Shown here: positions 27,310-36,642 of the stretch, in pieces
Layout: every line of letters starts with the position of its first letter
How positions within the stretch are numbered: position 1 is the stretch's first letter
Assembly (NCBI GenBank): GCA_050304615.1
Contig: JBNLDW010000011.1
Span: 508,780-572,779, forward strand
Direction of reading: 5' to 3'
DNA: 64,000 nucleotides
Source: CBFDBF01 sp050304615
Lineage (GTDB): Bacteria; Pseudomonadota; Gammaproteobacteria; Chromatiales; Chromatiaceae
Notes under the pieces: model-generated
Told to the model about the DNA's origin: nothing
The model's database searches: none
What the model saw: only the letters and a program-made list of their open reading frames with translations
Program-made: the position numbers and the translations under genes

Positions 27310-27915
27310 ATGTACCCAATAGCTAAACGTTTGTTTGATCTGGTGGTGGCGATTGCAGGGCTGATGTTGTTGGCGCCGCTGCTACTAATAATCGCTGTAC
27401 TTGTACGCTGGAGGTTGGGTGGCCCGGTGCTGTTTAGACAGAAGCGACCAGGGCTGCGTGGGCAACCATTTGCTCTGTTTAAATTTCGCACCATGACGGA
27501 TAGTCGTAGCCCAGAGGGTGAGCTGCTTCCGGATGGGGAGCGGCTGACGCCATTTGGTGTTTTTCTCAGAAAGACCAGCCTGGATGAGTTGCCGGAGCTG
27601 TGGAATGTGGTGAAGGGTGATATGAGCCTGGTTGGGCCGCGCCCTCTACTAAATGAGTATATGCAGTATTACTCCCGAGAGCAGAGTAGGCGACATGAAG
27701 TGCGTCCTGGGTTGACCGGTTGGGCTCAGGTTAATGGCCGTAACAGCGTAGAGTGGGAAGAACGGCTGGCAATGGATGTCTGGTATGTGGATAACCATAC
27801 CTTTCTATTGGATTTAAAGATCCTTTGGCGTACATTGCTGGTGGTGATCCGTTCAGACGGGATCAATCAGGATGGGCAGGCAACTATGACAAAATTTCGG
27901 GGGAGTGGAAAGTGA
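27310..27915 (+). CDS. pglC: Monotopic phosphoglycosyl transferase, PglC-like
   Basis: A 201-residue small polyprenol-phosphate sugar transferase. A single N-terminal hydrophobic segment (residues 8-30) is followed by FKFRTMTD, KTSLDELPELWNV with the catalytic Asp-Glu pair, GDMSLVGPRPLL and RPGLTGWAQVNGRN. It transfers a UDP-sugar phosphate to undecaprenyl phosphate and so primes O-unit synthesis; the small form without extra helices is the PglC/WcaJ-core type specific for diNAcBac-like sugars. The ATG at 27310 fits the family start. It overlaps the next gene by four bases. Confidence 0.92.
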   Translation: MYPIAKRLFDLVVAIAGLMLLAPLLLIIAVLVRWRLGGPVLFRQKRPGLRGQPFALFKFRTMTDSRSPEGELLPDGERLTPFGVFLRKTSLDELPELWNVVKGDMSLVGPRPLLNEYMQYYSREQSRRHEVRPGLTGWAQVNGRNSVEWEERLAMDVWYVDNHTFLLDLKILWRTLLVVIRSDGINQDGQATMTKFRGSGK

Positions 27916-28538
27916 GGGGGCTACTCGTGGTTGGTGCTGGAGGTCACGGCAGGGTAGTGGCTGATGCCGCTCGAGAGTGCGGCACTTGGGGGCGTATAGC
28001 CTTTCTGGATGCGCGTTATCCAGATCTCTCAAGCTCTGGCGATTGGCAGGTTATTGGTAAAGATTCAGCAGCAATCGATTTTCGTGAAGAGTTCTCTGAG
28101 CTGGTGGTTGCGATCGGAGATGCCCATACCAGGGTTGATATGTTAGATAATCTTCTCTCCCATGGGTTTGATTTCCCTGTCATTATTCATCCGCACGCCA
28201 GTGTGAGTCGGGGGGTGGAATTGGGAGATGGTTGTGTGGTCCTTGCCCAGGCGGCAATCAATTTTGGCACGGTAGTTGGTCGTGGCTGTATCATTAATAC
28301 CGGCGCAAGTGTGGATCACGACTGCTCTCTTGGGGATGGAGTGCATGTCTGCCCGGGGGTGCACCTATCTGGTGGAGTAGTGGTAGGTGATTGCAGTTGG
28401 CTTGGCGTAGGGGCCGCCGTTATTCAGCAGGTGAACATTGGTGCTGACACGACCGTTGGGGCAGGTGCAGTGGTGACAGGAGATCTTCCTGACAAGGTTA
28501 CGGCGGTAGGGGTTCCGGCGATATTTAATGGACGCTAG
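27912..28538 (+). CDS. pglD: UDP-4-amino-sugar N-acetyltransferase, PglD/NeuD family
   Basis: A 208-residue protein. The N-terminal Rossmann-like half begins LLVVGAGGHGRVVADAA, the hallmark of the NeuD/PglD group; the C-terminal half is a left-handed beta-helix of hexapeptide repeats with the catalytic His in SVDHDCSLGDGVHVCPGVHLSGG. It acetylates the 4-amino group made by the PglE homologue, using acetyl-CoA. GTG at 27912 overlaps the pglC stop and is preferred because upstream in-frame sequence reads through pglC. Gene order E-C-D-F is a compact priming module. Confidence 0.9.
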   Translation: MRGLLVVGAGGHGRVVADAARECGTWGRIAFLDARYPDLSSSGDWQVIGKDSAAIDFREEFSELVVAIGDAHTRVDMLDNLLSHGFDFPVIIHPHASVSRGVELGDGCVVLAQAAINFGTVVGRGCIINTGASVDHDCSLGDGVHVCPGVHLSGGVVVGDCSWLGVGAAVIQQVNIGADTTVGAGAVVTGDLPDKVTAVGVPAIFNGR

Positions 28539-28550
28539 AGAACAATAATA

Positions 28551-30428
28551 ATGAAAAGCCTGAAGATTATGCTGCTCAATAGGTGGACAGTAGTGATCCA
28601 CGACATGCTGATGATCATGATTGCATGGCTGTTGGCCTATTGGTTTAGGTTTAATCTACAGTCTGTACCGCATGAGTATTGGCAGTCAGCACTGCTATAT
28701 CTGTGGGTTGTGATCCCTGTACAGGCGATCTTGTTTTGGCTGGTTGGCCTCTATCGTGGCGTATGGAGGTTTGCCTCGCTGCCAGATCTGCTACGTATAT
28801 TGAAGGGTACCGGTGTAGGCCTGGTAGTTATTGTTTCGGTTATCTTTGCCCTTTACCTATTAGATGGTGTGCCACGCTCAGTGCCGCTGCTCTATGGTCT
28901 GTTTTTGATTGTGCTGCTGAGTGGCCCCCGTTTTATCTACCGTTGGCTCAAGGATCGCCGTATAACTATGGGTGGCGGCAAGAGAGTTTTGATTGTAGGT
29001 GCCGGGCAGGCGGGTGAGATGCTGGCGCGCGATCTTCTTAGGGACAACACGCGTACATATCTTCCGGTGGCATTCGTGGATGACAAGCCGCGACGGCTGG
29101 GTCAGGATATTCACGGTATCCCGGTGGTAGGTGGGAGTGACTCGATTCCGGATATAGTGAGAGATCGATCGATTGATATTATCGTTTTGGCGGTTCCATC
29201 TGCCAAAGTGAAACAGCGACAGCACTTGGTAGAGTTGTGTGAACGTGCCGGGGTGCCATTTCGTACCGTACCGCAACTGGGTGACCTTATGTCAGGCCAG
29301 GTAGCGATAAATCAGTTGCGTAGGGTATCAATTGAGGACCTTCTTGGGCGTGAGCCGGTTTCCCTTGATTGGGAGGCCATTAAGGAGGGGCTGTCACAGC
29401 AGGTTATTCTGGTGACCGGGGCTGGAGGATCGATTGGTTCGGAGTTGTGTCGGCAGATAGCACGCCTGGATCCAGCCAAGCTGGTGCTGCTGGACAATGG
29501 CGAGTACAACCTGTATTCCATTGAGTTGGAGTTGCGGAATCGTTTTCCTAGTCTGCAGATTGAGACCCGCATAAGGGATGTGCGCGATGCAACAGCGATA
29601 GACATGGTGTTTGCAGAGCTAAGGCCACAGATTATCTTTCATGCAGCAGCCTTTAAGCATGTCCCGATGCTGGAGCACCAGGTTAGAGAAGCGGTTTATA
29701 ACAATGTATTGGGAACGCGTAACGTGGCTATGGCTGCCGATCGACATGGAGCTACTGGATTCGTCCTGATCTCTACCGACAAGGCGGTAAACCCAGCTAA
29801 TGTTATGGGAACGACCAAGCGTCTGGCAGAGATCTTTTGTCAGAATTTCAATGCTATATCCTCAACACGTTTTATTACAGTGCGGTTTGGTAATGTACTC
29901 GGGTCTACTGGTAGTGTGGTGCCACTGTTTCGCGATCAGATAGAGAAGGGCGGCCCTGTTACTGTCACCCATCCAGATATTGAGCGCTATTTCATGACCA
30001 TTCCAGAGGCCAGCCAATTGATCATGCAGGCAGGTGTATTGGGGGAAGGCGGTGAGATCTTCGTGCTGGATATGGGCAAGCCGGTCAAGATCAACTATCT
30101 TGCTGAGCAGATGATCCGTCTCTCTGGCAAAAGTCCAGGTGATGACATAGAGGTCATCTATACTGGGCTACGACCAGGTGAGAAGCTGTATGAAGAGCTT
30201 TTCCATGCCCAGGAAGAGCTGCAGTCAACGCCCCATGAGAAGATATTGTTGGCCAGTTATCGGATAGTAGACTGGGATGACTTAAACACAAAATTCGATG
30301 CTATTGAGCAGGCCGTTGCAGATTATAATGAAGAATCTTTGTTTGATCTGCTAACTGAGTTTGTGCCTGAACACTGTATGCGTCAGTCAGATGCCGGGTT
30401 TGCTCAAGGACCTGGTACGCTTGAATAA
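28551..30428 (+). CDS. pglF: UDP-GlcNAc 4,6-dehydratase, membrane-bound PglF/WbpM family
   Basis: A 625-residue protein with four N-terminal transmembrane helices (about residues 10-125), a CoA-binding-like Rossmann domain (VLIVGAGQAGEML near residue 145) and a C-terminal SDR domain (VTGAGGSIGSELC near 287). The catalytic region STDKAVNPANVMGTTKR has Met in place of the usual Tyr of YxxxK, as in PglF/WbpM/FlaA1 enzymes. It converts UDP-GlcNAc to the 4-keto-6-deoxy intermediate that feeds PglE and PglD. Full length for the family. It is 12 bases after pglD and ends the O-antigen region. Confidence 0.93.
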   Translation: MKSLKIMLLNRWTVVIHDMLMIMIAWLLAYWFRFNLQSVPHEYWQSALLYLWVVIPVQAILFWLVGLYRGVWRFASLPDLLRILKGTGVGLVVIVSVIFALYLLDGVPRSVPLLYGLFLIVLLSGPRFIYRWLKDRRITMGGGKRVLIVGAGQAGEMLARDLLRDNTRTYLPVAFVDDKPRRLGQDIHGIPVVGGSDSIPDIVRDRSIDIIVLAVPSAKVKQRQHLVELCERAGVPFRTVPQLGDLMSGQVAINQLRRVSIEDLLGREPVSLDWEAIKEGLSQQVILVTGAGGSIGSELCRQIARLDPAKLVLLDNGEYNLYSIELELRNRFPSLQIETRIRDVRDATAIDMVFAELRPQIIFHAAAFKHVPMLEHQVREAVYNNVLGTRNVAMAADRHGATGFVLISTDKAVNPANVMGTTKRLAEIFCQNFNAISSTRFITVRFGNVLGSTGSVVPLFRDQIEKGGPVTVTHPDIERYFMTIPEASQLIMQAGVLGEGGEIFVLDMGKPVKINYLAEQMIRLSGKSPGDDIEVIYTGLRPGEKLYEELFHAQEELQSTPHEKILLASYRIVDWDDLNTKFDAIEQAVADYNEESLFDLLTEFVPEHCMRQSDAGFAQGPGTLE

Positions 30429-30457
30429 GGGAAAACAGACATAGTAGTGGGGTTACA

Positions 30458-31285
30458 GTGAGTGTTCTTCCTCAATATCGCGATGTTTTGCCTGTGGCGC
30501 TATCATGTGGCACGCCGATGTCCAGCTGGGTACTGCGAGATCTGTCCGTAGCTGCATGTGTAGAAGGAGTTACACCCCTCATCCAATCTCCCGCGAAGAT
30601 CGAGCCTAAGAAACTTATTAAGCAGCAGACGCGTCGTCTAATATTTAGGCACACTGTTGATGATCGGGACTATTTAGTAAAGGCCTTCCCTTTTGGTACA
30701 TTCAAGAAGCGTTTGCAGTATAAAAAGTATGCCGATGCCGAGGTTGCTAATATATTGCGCGCTAGAGAGCTGGGCATCACAGTGCCAGAGCTGTTTGGCT
30801 ATGGCCGGCAGACTAGCTGGATGTTAGTCAAATGGAATGCGGTCTGCCAGGAGTATATAGATGCACCAAATATGGAGGATCTGTTGTCCCAGGAACAGAT
30901 TCCAGAAGAGAGATATGGATTACTGAAAAGATCGTTTCCACTATTCAAGACGTTGTATGAAACAGGGTGCAACCATATAGACTTTAAACCCGGGTCTATC
31001 CTTCTTGGTGACGGCAAGAAAGATACAGTTATAGATTTTCAGTATGTGCGTTATCTCGATGAGCCATCCAAACTAGTGCTTGCGGCGCAAGCGGGTTATT
31101 TTGCCTGGGATGTTGCGGTAAAAAACCAATGGCTTGGACCGGAGGTCATGGTTGGCTGGTTTCGACAGTTACTAGATTATATGGATATTGAAGATAGCCC
31201 GAAGATGATGTCGATTTTTTCTCGTACGTCAACGGTAAAATATTCAATTAAAGATAGACTGGATGGGGTTGCTGGTTTGTCATGA
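30458..31285 (+). CDS. LPS core kinase-like protein (Kdo/WaaP kinase fold)
   Basis: A 275-residue protein related to the lipopolysaccharide kinase (InaA/WaaP/KdkA) clan. A Lys in YLVKAFPFG would be the ATP-binding lysine, and the catalytic loop reads NHIDFKPGSILLGD (HxD, then Ser where Asn is usual), followed by TVIDFQYVRY as the DFG-like metal motif. So the key aspartates are present although the Asn is replaced. It would phosphorylate a Kdo or heptose of the inner core on the cytoplasmic side. GTG at 30458 is the start. The next gene begins shortly after its stop. Confidence 0.7.
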   Translation: MSVLPQYRDVLPVALSCGTPMSSWVLRDLSVAACVEGVTPLIQSPAKIEPKKLIKQQTRRLIFRHTVDDRDYLVKAFPFGTFKKRLQYKKYADAEVANILRARELGITVPELFGYGRQTSWMLVKWNAVCQEYIDAPNMEDLLSQEQIPEERYGLLKRSFPLFKTLYETGCNHIDFKPGSILLGDGKKDTVIDFQYVRYLDEPSKLVLAAQAGYFAWDVAVKNQWLGPEVMVGWFRQLLDYMDIEDSPKMMSIFSRTSTVKYSIKDRLDGVAGLS

Positions 31286-31328
31286 GTGTTGTTTGTTTTT
31301 ATGTAATCTACCTGGTTGTGCTGTATAT

Positions 31329-32258
31329 ATGAGTAAAGATATTCCTCATGGGTGGTACTCAAAGTTTATGCCTCGGCTGTGGCTGTTCTGGTTGGGTGTG
31401 GGCCTGTTGCGTGTAGTTGGGCTGCTACCACATCGCTGGCTGATGGCTCTCGGTTCTCTGTTGGGAGATCTGCTATATTTTGTTGCCGGCAGCAGAAGGC
31501 GTATCGCGGAGAGGAACTTGGTCATCTGTTTCCCAGAGATGAGTGAGGCCGAGCGGGGTGAATTGCTGAAAGAAAATTTTCGCAACCTGGGAAGGATGAT
31601 ATGTGAGTCTACTATCATCTGGTGGGGAACAAGGAACGAGCTGCAACAACTAGCGCATATTAAGGGCGCGGAACATATTGAGAAGGCGTTGGCGCAAGGT
31701 AAGGGCGTTATTGCGTTGGCAGCCCATTTCACCTCACTGGAAGTTAGTGCGATCATACTATCACTGGTAGTGCCCTGCTATTTTATGTATCGGCCACACA
31801 ATGATCCGGTGATGGAGGAGTTTATATATAGCCACCGAATGCGCTGGTTTGACAAATCCATACCTCGTGATGGAGTCAGGCAGATGGTTCGTAGCCTGCG
31901 GCAGAACCGGGTAATCTGGTACGCGCAAGATCAGAATACAAAACGTAGCCAGGCTATGTTTGTAAAGTTTTTTGGGCAGACCGCCTCCACCAATTCGGCA
32001 ACGGCAAGATTGGCCAAGGTGACAGGTGCGGCTGTCGTGCCCTACCATGTGGTGCGCCGGGAGAATGGTGATGGGTATGATGTTCAGTTTGAACCTCCGT
32101 TAGAAGAGTTTCCTTCGGATGATATCGTAGCCGATACCCAGCACGTGAATGACATAGTAGAAAGGTGGGTACGGCAGTGTCCCGAGCAGTATCTCTGGGT
32201 GCATCGACGTTTTCGCACGCAACCAAACCGTGGCGACCCTTCGCCCTATGATGCCTAA
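31329..32258 (+). CDS. Lipid A acyltransferase, LpxL/HtrB family
   Basis: A 309-residue acyl-ACP-dependent acyltransferase that adds a secondary acyl chain to Kdo2-lipid A at the inner membrane. A hydrophobic N-terminal anchor (residues 15-50) precedes RRIAERNLVICFPEMS; the catalytic HX4E is HFTSLE near residue 140, and WYAQDQNTKRSQAMFVKFFGQ and VPYHVVRR are other family landmarks. The ATG at 31329 gives the normal length; an upstream in-frame TTG would add 22 residues that run back into the preceding gene. LpxL versus LpxM cannot be settled by eye. Confidence 0.9.
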   Translation: MSKDIPHGWYSKFMPRLWLFWLGVGLLRVVGLLPHRWLMALGSLLGDLLYFVAGSRRRIAERNLVICFPEMSEAERGELLKENFRNLGRMICESTIIWWGTRNELQQLAHIKGAEHIEKALAQGKGVIALAAHFTSLEVSAIILSLVVPCYFMYRPHNDPVMEEFIYSHRMRWFDKSIPRDGVRQMVRSLRQNRVIWYAQDQNTKRSQAMFVKFFGQTASTNSATARLAKVTGAAVVPYHVVRRENGDGYDVQFEPPLEEFPSDDIVADTQHVNDIVERWVRQCPEQYLWVHRRFRTQPNRGDPSPYDA

Positions 32259-32261
32259 ATT

Positions 32262-33095
32262 ATGATCTTCGTCTCGCGTAGCGTTCAACTCCTACATGGC
32301 CAGAAATTTCTGGTTGATGCCGCCTGGAGAGAGCGGCTGGCGGCGGTAGGTATTGCCGCAGACCAGGAGTGGGCGGAGGTAGTAGGGGATACCAAGATGT
32401 CTGGTTCGGTTGTTACCCGCTGCTATCGAATGGTCGTGCCTGACGGCGAGGTGCTGTTTTTTAAGCGTTATGTCTACCCCAGAACAAGGCGATATTTGCT
32501 GGAGTTTTGGCTGCGTCCCGGCAAGGCTGCAGTGGAGGCCTGGGCTTACCGACAGCTGCAACAGGTCGGTGTCCCAACCCTGGATGTGGTTGCATTTGGT
32601 GAGTGTAGGGTGCTGGGTATGCTGACCGCCACATTCGTAGTTACCAGGGAGGTTCCAAATAGTCGGACACTACTTGAGTTTGCACGGGATGTGTGGATTA
32701 ACCTACCCCCGGAGGAGCGGTGTAGGGTCTATCGAGAAATAAGCAGTCAGCTGATACGCCAGCTGCAAAAGGCCCACGCCAATCGCCTGTTTCACCATGA
32801 TCTAAAATGGCGCAACATACTGATCCAGAATAGTGGGGAGCACTTTACCCCGGTCTGGATCGATGCCCCGCGCGCTTCCCGTATGCCCTGGCGTAACCGC
32901 CGCGGGGTAGTGGCTGATATCTCCTGTCTGGCACGCATAGCTGTCAGCTTGCTATCCAGCTATGACCGTATGCGTTTTATCTGGCAATATCTGGGCGCTG
33001 GGAGAGAGCCGGGCGATGCCAAGCGGCTGTACCGTGAGGTTGCGGCACATCTCGGCCGCAGACCGCCGCGGCCACTCGACTGGATGCCGCAGTAG
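32262..33095 (+). CDS. LPS core kinase, InaA/WaaP-like
   Basis: A 277-residue kinase-fold protein. LFFKRYVYPRTRR carries the candidate ATP-binding Lys; the catalytic loop FHHDLKWRNILIQ has the complete H-x-D-x4-N signature; PVWIDAPRAS stands in for DFG, keeping the Asp but not the Phe-Gly. It fits kinases that phosphorylate heptose or Kdo in LPS cores (WaaP, WapG/WapQ). It starts three bases after the acyltransferase stop and is followed after three bases by another kinase-like gene, so all act together in core assembly. Confidence 0.8.
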   Translation: MIFVSRSVQLLHGQKFLVDAAWRERLAAVGIAADQEWAEVVGDTKMSGSVVTRCYRMVVPDGEVLFFKRYVYPRTRRYLLEFWLRPGKAAVEAWAYRQLQQVGVPTLDVVAFGECRVLGMLTATFVVTREVPNSRTLLEFARDVWINLPPEERCRVYREISSQLIRQLQKAHANRLFHHDLKWRNILIQNSGEHFTPVWIDAPRASRMPWRNRRGVVADISCLARIAVSLLSSYDRMRFIWQYLGAGREPGDAKRLYREVAAHLGRRPPRPLDWMPQ

Positions 33096-33098
33096 CTC

Positions 33099-33746
33099 AT
33101 GTTTTCCTGGATAGTCTCGCAACAGGAGTATACTGACATCAGTAGGGGTGCCCGTGAGCTGGAGCGTGATCGCTTCGGTGTCAAGGTGCTTTTACGACCG
33201 GACAACCGCATCATCAAGTTGTTCCGAACCAAGCGGCTGCTATCGCTGTCAGCGATCTATCCCTACTCCTTCCGCTTTTGGTGCAATACTCGAAGATTGC
33301 AGCGCCTTGGGGTACGGTCGGTTATGGTAGAGCGGCTTTTTTATTGTTACGCCATCCGTCGTCACGGGATCATCTATCCGCTGTTAGAAGGAGATACCCT
33401 GGCTGATCTGTTCAAGGCCAACCCAGACAGATCAGATCTGTTGGAGCGGTTGGCTGAATATATAGCGTGGTTACATGCCAAGGGAATCTATTTTCGCTCT
33501 CTCCATCTGGGCAACGTACTGCTGCTACCGGATGGGGGGCTCGGTCTGATTGATGTAGCTGATATGCGTTTTCAGCGGCATTCTCTGAGCGCAGGGCAAC
33601 GGCGGCGAAATTTCGCTCACATGCTGCGGCGGCAGGAGCATAGAGAGATCTTTGTACGGTTCGGGCTAGAAAGGTTTCTAGATCGCTACCTGCAGGCAGC
33701 CAAACTGACGGAGCGACAGGGAGAGCAGCTGCGGCGGCTACTGTAG
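33099..33746 (+). CDS. LPS core kinase-like / toluene-tolerance-type protein
   Basis: A 215-residue kinase-fold protein, shorter than its neighbours. VKVLLRPDNRIIKLFR may include the ATP-binding Lys. The catalytic loop reads YFRSLHLGNVLLLPDG, so the catalytic Asp of HRD is Ser, while the Asn is kept and GLIDVADMRF keeps the metal-binding Asp. It may therefore be a weak kinase or a non-catalytic partner; a similar RSLHLGN loop is, as far as I recall, usual in the relatives called toluene-tolerance proteins. It is tightly linked to the upstream core kinase. Confidence 0.72.
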   Translation: MFSWIVSQQEYTDISRGARELERDRFGVKVLLRPDNRIIKLFRTKRLLSLSAIYPYSFRFWCNTRRLQRLGVRSVMVERLFYCYAIRRHGIIYPLLEGDTLADLFKANPDRSDLLERLAEYIAWLHAKGIYFRSLHLGNVLLLPDGGLGLIDVADMRFQRHSLSAGQRRRNFAHMLRRQEHREIFVRFGLERFLDRYLQAAKLTERQGEQLRRLL

Positions 33747-33817
33747 CCAGCCGCTGTTCGGCAGATTCGGTTCTTGTGTTACCATCCGACCTTACTTCAT
33801 AACTGCTTATTAATAAG

Positions 33818-35239
33818 ATGAAAGAGCTACCAGATTTCAGCAACATAAGAATCCTTGTGGTGGGCGATGTAATGCTTGACCGCTATTGGCATGGTGCTAC
33901 CAACCGTATCTCGCCTGAGGCGCCGGTACCTGTGGTGCGGGTAGAAGAGGAAGAGGGTCGCCCCGGGGGTGCCGGTAATGTGGCCCTCAATATCAGCTCA
34001 CTGGGCGGAAGGGCTATCCTGATTGGGCTCACCGGTGATGATGAGATGTCCCGGATACTGGAGCATGGACTGCATAACCACAATGTGGATTGCCGTTTCG
34101 AACGGCTGGAACGCTTCCCCACCATAACCAAACTGCGCATCATCAGCCGTCACCAGCAGTTGATTCGGCTCGATTTTGAGGATGGCTTTCCAGGCTTGGA
34201 TGATTCGGAGATGGTGGAGCAGTTCAAGAGCCAGCTCCCGTCCGGCGATCTGGTGTTGCTCTCCGATTACGGTAAGGGGACCCTGCGCCGGGCAGCTGAG
34301 TTCATCACCCTGGCGCGGGAAGCTGGCAAGTTGGTGCTGGTTGATCCTAAGGGTACCGATTTTCGACGTTACCATGGGGCCAGTATGATCACTCCCAATA
34401 TGGCTGAGTTTGAGGCCGTAGTCGGGGTGTGTGCAGATGATGCGGCGGTAGTAGAGCGTGGCCACGCGTTGATGGATGAGTGCCAGTTCGGGGCACTGCT
34501 GATTACCCGTGGCGAGCAGGGGATGACCCTGCTAGAACGCGATAAAGAGCCGCGCCATCTGCCAACCCATGCGCAGGAGGTGTTTGATGTAACTGGTGCC
34601 GGGGATACGGTGATCGCCGTCCTGGCTGCTGCCATGGCCGCCGGTATGCCGATAGAGGCGGCCACCCAACTATCGAATGTTGCCGCCGGGGTTGTGGTCG
34701 GCAAACTGGGTACTGCCACCGCTACTATCGATGAGATCAAGCTGGCGCTCTCTACACAGGAGGTAGTGCATAGAGGGGTAGTGCAGGAGTATGAGTTGGT
34801 CTCTGCCATAGAGGCTGCCCGCTCACGGGGTGAAAGTATTGTCTTTACCAATGGCTGTTTCGATATCCTCCATGCCGGCCATGTCACCTATCTGGAACAG
34901 GCGAGCCTGTTGGGTGATCGCCTGGTGGTGGCGGTTAATGTGGATGCTACCGTACGTCAATTAAAGGGGGAAGATCGTCCCGTCAACGCCCTGGAGCAGC
35001 GCATGCTGGTGCTTGCCGCATTGGGCTGTGTCGACTGGGTAGTGCCATTCTCTGAAGAGACTCCGGAGCGGCTGATCTGCGAGCTACAGCCAGATTTTCT
35101 GGTGAAGGGTGGTGACACCGATCCAAAGAGTATCCCGGGTGCCGATTGTGTGCGTAAGGCGGGCGGTGAGGTGCGGGTAATGGATCACGTGGCGGGCTGT
35201 TCTACCACTGGGACGATCAGAGATATCCGCGATAAATAG
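33818..35239 (+). CDS. hldE: Bifunctional heptose-7-phosphate kinase / heptose-1-phosphate adenylyltransferase
   Basis: A 473-residue two-domain enzyme of ADP-heptose synthesis. The N-terminal ribokinase-type domain (about 1-320) has RPGGAGNVALN and the DVTGAGDTV anion-hole/catalytic-Asp motif near residue 257; the C-terminal nucleotidyltransferase domain (about 340-473) starts FTNGCFDILHAGHV, with the HxGH motif near 350. It works with GmhA (encoded 3.4 kb downstream) to make the heptose donor for the LPS inner core. Full length for HldE of gammaproteobacteria. It has its own short leader of 70 bases after the kinase-like gene. Confidence 0.97.
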   Translation: MKELPDFSNIRILVVGDVMLDRYWHGATNRISPEAPVPVVRVEEEEGRPGGAGNVALNISSLGGRAILIGLTGDDEMSRILEHGLHNHNVDCRFERLERFPTITKLRIISRHQQLIRLDFEDGFPGLDDSEMVEQFKSQLPSGDLVLLSDYGKGTLRRAAEFITLAREAGKLVLVDPKGTDFRRYHGASMITPNMAEFEAVVGVCADDAAVVERGHALMDECQFGALLITRGEQGMTLLERDKEPRHLPTHAQEVFDVTGAGDTVIAVLAAAMAAGMPIEAATQLSNVAAGVVVGKLGTATATIDEIKLALSTQEVVHRGVVQEYELVSAIEAARSRGESIVFTNGCFDILHAGHVTYLEQASLLGDRLVVAVNVDATVRQLKGEDRPVNALEQRMLVLAALGCVDWVVPFSEETPERLICELQPDFLVKGGDTDPKSIPGADCVRKAGGEVRVMDHVAGCSTTGTIRDIRDK

Positions 35240-35278
35240 CCCTTAAAGTATAGATACACGCCAACAGGAAATGGAAAG

Positions 35279-36628
35279 ATGCAGGTAACAATATTTGGCT
35301 CTGGCTATGTTGGGCTGGTGACAGGCGCCTGTCTTGCCGATGCTGGCAACGATGTGCTCTGCATAGATATTGATCAACAGAAGATTGATCTGCTCAATGG
35401 GGGTGGTATACCGATCTTTGAGCCCGGCTTGGAGCCGCTTGTACGTAGCAACATTGAGGCTGGCCGCCTCTCCTTCAGTAGCGATATTGCCGCTGGAGTC
35501 GAGCATGGTTTATTTCAGTTTATTGCCGTAGGTACCCCGCCGGATGAGGATGGTTCCGCCGATCTGCAACATGTCCTGGCGGTGGCTGCCAGTATCGGTG
35601 AGCATATGGATGGCTACAAAGTGGTCACCACGAAATCGACCGTACCTGTAGGGACTGCGGATAAGGTGCGGGAAGCAGTCAATGCAAAGCTAAAGCAGCG
35701 TGGCAAACAGCAGATTGAGTTCGATGTAGTCTCCAACCCTGAATTCCTGAAAGAGGGGAATGCTATCGGTGATTTTATGAAGCCCGATCGCATCATAGTT
35801 GGCAGCGATAACCCGCGTACCACCGAGCTATTGCGTGAGCTATATGCCCCGTTCAACCGTAACCATGACCGTCTGGTGGTGATGGATATCCGCTCAGCAG
35901 AGCTGACCAAGTATGCCGCCAACGCGATGCTGGCGACCAGGATCACCTTTATGAATGAGTTGGCCAATATTGCCGAGCTGGTAGGGGCCGATATTGAACA
36001 TGTCCGTATCGGTATTGGTTCAGATCCGCGTATTGGTTACCAGTTTATCTATCCTGGGATCGGTTACGGTGGCTCTTGTTTTCCCAAGGATGTAAAGGCC
36101 CTGGAGCATCTGGCGCGAGCATATGATTATCCAGCAAGTATCCTGCAGGCGGTAGACGCGGTGAACGATCGGCAGAAGCAGACGCTGTTCAACAAAATAC
36201 AACTCCACTACGGAGGGGAGCTCAGAGGCAAGACCTTTGCCCTATGGGGGCTGGCATTCAAGCCTAATACCGATGATATGCGTGAGGCGCCCAGTCGTGT
36301 CCTGATGGAGGCCCTGTGGGATGCCGGGGCGAAGGTGCAGGCCTATGATCCAGAGGCTGCAGAGGAGGCGCGGCGTATCTTTGGCGAACGCGATGATCTG
36401 CTGCTTTGTGACCACCCGGAGGAGACGCTGGAGGGTGCCGATGCCCTGGCTATCGTTACCGAATGGAAGATGTTTCGTAGCCCTGATTTTGACAAAATAA
36501 AGGCCACACTGAGTGATCCGATAATCTTTGACGGCAGGAATATCTATGATCCTGCATTTCTTGCCAGTAACGGCTTTACTTACTACGCGGTCGGTCGTGG
36601 AGACAGCCTGCGTAACCGTAAGCGATAA
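35279..36628 (+). CDS. ugd: UDP-glucose 6-dehydrogenase
   Basis: A 449-residue NAD-dependent enzyme that oxidises UDP-glucose to UDP-glucuronate in two steps. The N-terminal Rossmann motif is FGSGYVGLVTGACLAD, the catalytic Cys is in GYGGSCFPKD near residue 264, and the C-terminal UDP-binding domain has ALWGLAFKPNTDDMREAPS. It supplies uronic acid for glycan or core sugars. It is 39 bases after hldE and 14 bases before the FAD oxidoreductase gene. Length and motifs are normal for the Ugd/TuaD type. Confidence 0.96.
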   Translation: MQVTIFGSGYVGLVTGACLADAGNDVLCIDIDQQKIDLLNGGGIPIFEPGLEPLVRSNIEAGRLSFSSDIAAGVEHGLFQFIAVGTPPDEDGSADLQHVLAVAASIGEHMDGYKVVTTKSTVPVGTADKVREAVNAKLKQRGKQQIEFDVVSNPEFLKEGNAIGDFMKPDRIIVGSDNPRTTELLRELYAPFNRNHDRLVVMDIRSAELTKYAANAMLATRITFMNELANIAELVGADIEHVRIGIGSDPRIGYQFIYPGIGYGGSCFPKDVKALEHLARAYDYPASILQAVDAVNDRQKQTLFNKIQLHYGGELRGKTFALWGLAFKPNTDDMREAPSRVLMEALWDAGAKVQAYDPEAAEEARRIFGERDDLLLCDHPEETLEGADALAIVTEWKMFRSPDFDKIKATLSDPIIFDGRNIYDPAFLASNGFTYYAVGRGDSLRNRKR

Positions 36629-36642
36629 TAACGGATAATATT

